From a virus, in the IMG/VR virus record IMGVR_UViG_3300009173_000043, positions 1 through 36,584 of that record: DNA of 36,584 nucleotides; one strand, given 5' to 3'. This document shows positions 36,580 through 36,584 of this stretch, piece by piece. Numbering within the stretch: the first letter of the stretch is position 1; each line of letters starts with the position of its first letter. A program made the translations under genes and the position numbers. The notes beneath the pieces were generated by a model. That model ran no database searches. It saw only the letters and a program-made list of their open reading frames with translations, and had not been told where the DNA came from.

Positions 36580-36584
36580 CGTGG

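Noticed and set aside
1-36584. Integrase, repressor, transposase or insertion sequence
   Set aside because: None of the translated frames shows tyrosine or serine recombinase, DDE transposase or repressor features, and no terminal inverted repeats with target duplications were seen.

Overview
The window is part of a tailed double-stranded DNA phage genome (HK97 capsid lineage), almost certainly infecting a bacterium. Composition is GC-rich (roughly 60% by eye). Genes are tightly packed, have strong GGAGG-type ribosome binding sites, often overlap by ATGA or GTGA, and make liberal use of GTG and TTG starts. The host cannot be named from the sequence. The single tRNA gene looks bacterial and encodes its CCA end, and a few TANNNT-type promoter boxes would suit a high-GC bacterium. 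No integrase, repressor, replication or tail-tube/tape-measure gene is present, so a temperate lifestyle cannot be judged. No stretch over 300 bases lacks a gene.

Layout: (1) 2-4879: unknown and structural-looking proteins, a possible small terminase and the large terminase. (2) 4887-14732: the head module, in the order small protein, portal, a large 750-residue accessory protein, an acidic repeat protein, an SH3-like/zinc-ribbon protein, a prohead protease with cysteine insertions, a second acidic repeat protein (scaffold candidate), a decoration-like protein and the major capsid protein, closed by a strong terminator. (3) 14912-21552: a 1996-residue Ig-repeat fibre or adhesin followed by a separate peptidase-S74 chaperone protein. 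(4) 21601-29512: about a dozen virion or connector proteins of mostly unknown role, including a striking 675-residue protein with a complete PAP2 phosphatase active-site signature plus a SWIM zinc finger, an FmdB-type zinc ribbon, and DUF3467 and DUF5659-like proteins. (5) 29685-33294: a 753-residue fibre-like protein behind a structured leader, a terminator, and small proteins including a DUF1360-like membrane protein and a fibre-tip-like protein. (6) 33295-35185: a minus-strand cassette of four unknown small genes ending in tRNA-Arg(CCU). (7) 35345-36579: two small membrane proteins, a histone H1/Hc1-like protein and a helical protein.

The genes work together to build and fill a capsid: the terminase motor pumps DNA through the portal into a procapsid made of capsid protein, scaffold candidates and protease, which is then decorated and fitted with fibres. 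The minus-strand cassette looks like an accessory insertion with its own transcription. The most unusual items are the PAP2-SWIM protein, the inverted repeat that buries a ribosome binding site at 22717-22771, the stand-alone S74 chaperone beside the giant fibre, the paralogous acidic repeat tracts in two head genes, and the reverse-strand tRNA cassette.
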